Below, one piece after another: positions 5,410-6,180 of a stretch of DNA of 6,180 nucleotides; position 1 is the first letter of the stretch, and every line of letters starts with the position of its first letter. The stretch is from Actinomycetes bacterium (GTDB lineage Bacteria; Actinomycetota; Actinomycetes; Actinomycetales; Microbacteriaceae). A model generated the notes under the pieces. That model worked only from the letters and a program-made list of their open reading frames with translations. It did not search any database and was not told where the DNA came from. The stretch lies in contig JAEWJG010000023.1 in the NCBI GenBank assembly GCA_023386675.1, positions 1 to 6,180 of the forward strand, read 5' to 3'. The position numbers and the translations under genes are program-made.

Positions 5410-6075
5410 ATGGACGTCGACCGCCTGCGGGTACTGCTCGTCGAGGACGATCCACGCCTCGGCCCGCTCATCGAAGGGGTCCTCGCCGAGACGTACCAGG
5501 TCGTCCGGGTCACGGATGGGCTCACCGGCCTGGAGCACGGCTCGAACGGCATGTTCGACGCGATCGTCGTCGACCGCCGGCTTCCCGGCATGGAGGGCGC
5601 CGACGTCGTCCGGTCGCTGCGCGAGCGCCGGGTCGTGACGCCGATCCTGATGCTGACGGCGCTCGGTGCACTGAACGATCGTGTCGAGGGGCTGGATGCG
5701 GGCGCCAACGACTACCTCGTCAAGCCGTTCGAGTTCGACGAACTGCTCGCCCGGTTGCGGGCGCTGACACGCACGTTCACCGGCGAAGGGCGGGAGCTGC
5801 CGATCGGCGAGTGGAGGCTGTACCCCGAGAGCCGCTGCATCTACTCGCCGTACGACGGCCGCATCCAGCTGACCGAACGGGAGAGCGCCATCCTGCGGCT
5901 CCTGGCCGAGAACCCGCTGCGCACCTTCAGCCGTCAGCAGATCCTGGAAGCGGTCTTCCATGGCGATGAACAACCGGGGACGGTGGACACCTACGTGCAC
6001 TACCTGCGCCGCAAGACCGACCCGGAGCTCGTCACCACCGTCCGCGGCGAGGGCTATCGCCTGGGGCAGCCATGA
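5410..6075 (+). CDS. OmpR/PhoB-family response regulator
   Basis: Cytoplasmic DNA-binding regulator of 221 residues, normal length for the family. The receiver domain (about 6-118) has the acidic residues Glu12-Asp14, phosphoacceptor Asp55 in AIVVDRRLPG, Thr83 in MLTALG and Lys105 in YLVKPF. The winged-helix effector (about 127-220) shows LTERESAILRLLAENPLRTFSR (two overlapping pieces at about 154-175), the recognition helix TVDTYVHYLRRK (191-202), and the closing TVRGEGYRL (210-218). It resembles the QseB/PmrA-like group, but no named orthologue is claimed. The start ATG lacks a strong ribosome-binding site and appears leaderless. Its stop overlaps the next gene as ATGA, so both form one operon. 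Probable targets are its own promoter and the divergent PAP2 gene through the 11-bp-phased repeats. Confidence 0.94.
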   Translation: MDVDRLRVLLVEDDPRLGPLIEGVLAETYQVVRVTDGLTGLEHGSNGMFDAIVVDRRLPGMEGADVVRSLRERRVVTPILMLTALGALNDRVEGLDAGANDYLVKPFEFDELLARLRALTRTFTGEGRELPIGEWRLYPESRCIYSPYDGRIQLTERESAILRLLAENPLRTFSRQQILEAVFHGDEQPGTVDTYVHYLRRKTDPELVTTVRGEGYRLGQP

Positions 6076-6180
6076 GCGACGACCGCCGGGCTGACTCGCA
6101 CGAGGTGCGTCGCGCGTCCCGGATCGTGGGCCTGCAGCTCACCATCGCCTCCGGAGCACTGGCGGTGGCGGTCATCGGCA
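6072..6180 (+). CDS. Probable sensor histidine kinase, N-terminal fragment cut by window edge
   Basis: Only 36 codons are visible: a charged cytoplasmic start (MSDDRRADSHEVRRASR) followed by the beginning of a membrane helix (IVGLQLTIASGALAVAVIG) that reaches the edge. No kinase motif can be seen. The call rests on position: it overlaps the OmpR-family regulator by ATGA, and the next gene in such operons is nearly always the cognate membrane kinase with a first helix right at the N-terminus. Its ribosome-binding site (GGGG at 6063-6066) is weak, consistent with translational coupling. Confidence 0.7.
   Translation, partial: MSDDRRADSHEVRRASRIVGLQLTIASGALAVAVIG

Noticed and set aside
5287..6000. 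Minus-strand 237-codon frame opposite the OmpR-type regulator
   Set aside because: Antisense shadow; the plus strand encodes a complete receiver and winged-helix protein.
1..6180. tRNA, rRNA, CRISPR, insertion sequence or phage attachment site
   Set aside because: I saw no cloverleaf, no spaced repeat array, no transposase motif and no terminal inverted repeats. All intergenic gaps are under 170 bases.

Overview
The window is very GC-rich, uses GTG as well as ATG starts, and packs genes into operons with 4-base start/stop overlaps. Together with the style of the proteins (actinobacterial CitB-type regulator, small secreted lysozyme-like protein), this points to a high-GC Gram-positive actinobacterium, possibly Microbacteriaceae. 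That placement is inference from sequence style; there is no rRNA or marker gene here.

Left block (1-1494, minus strand): an ATPase and a permease of a NitT/TauT-type ABC importer, joined by a GTGA overlap. The permease runs off the left edge. No substrate-binding protein is visible; if it belongs to this operon it lies beyond the left edge. The gene-free stretch 1495-1657 separates this importer from a divergent two-component operon. It holds a hairpin around the ATPase ribosome-binding site and a set of 19-bp-spaced direct repeats that look like an operator.

Central block (1658-3945, plus strand): a CitA/DcuS-type sensor kinase (extracytoplasmic sensor, PAS, SpoOB-like HEFxNRxH phosphoacceptor, HATPase) and its CitB/DpiA-type response regulator, also joined by a GTGA overlap. 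Such systems normally sense an external carboxylate and switch on its uptake. The divergent arrangement suggests that this pair controls the ABC importer.

Right-centre (4041-4613, plus): a small exported or membrane-anchored lysozyme/transglycosylase-like protein, preceded by a possible promoter and by a set of complementary repeats that could mask its translation start. It converges, with 5 bp between stop codons, on a six-helix PAP2-family lipid phosphatase gene (4619-5290, minus).

Right block (5410-6180, plus): an OmpR/PhoB-family response regulator, apparently leaderless, overlapped by the start of a membrane protein that is probably its sensor kinase, cut by the window edge. Between the PAP2 gene and this regulator are two pairs of 11-bp-phased CTTAG-like repeats, one pair facing each gene. 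They are good candidates for regulator binding sites that control both genes, which would make phosphatase and two-component system one divergent envelope-related regulon.

Nothing in the window is clearly a novel system. The most worthwhile leads are the two putative operators, the cysteine pair in the CitA-type sensor, and the alternative RNA pairings at the lysozyme-like gene.
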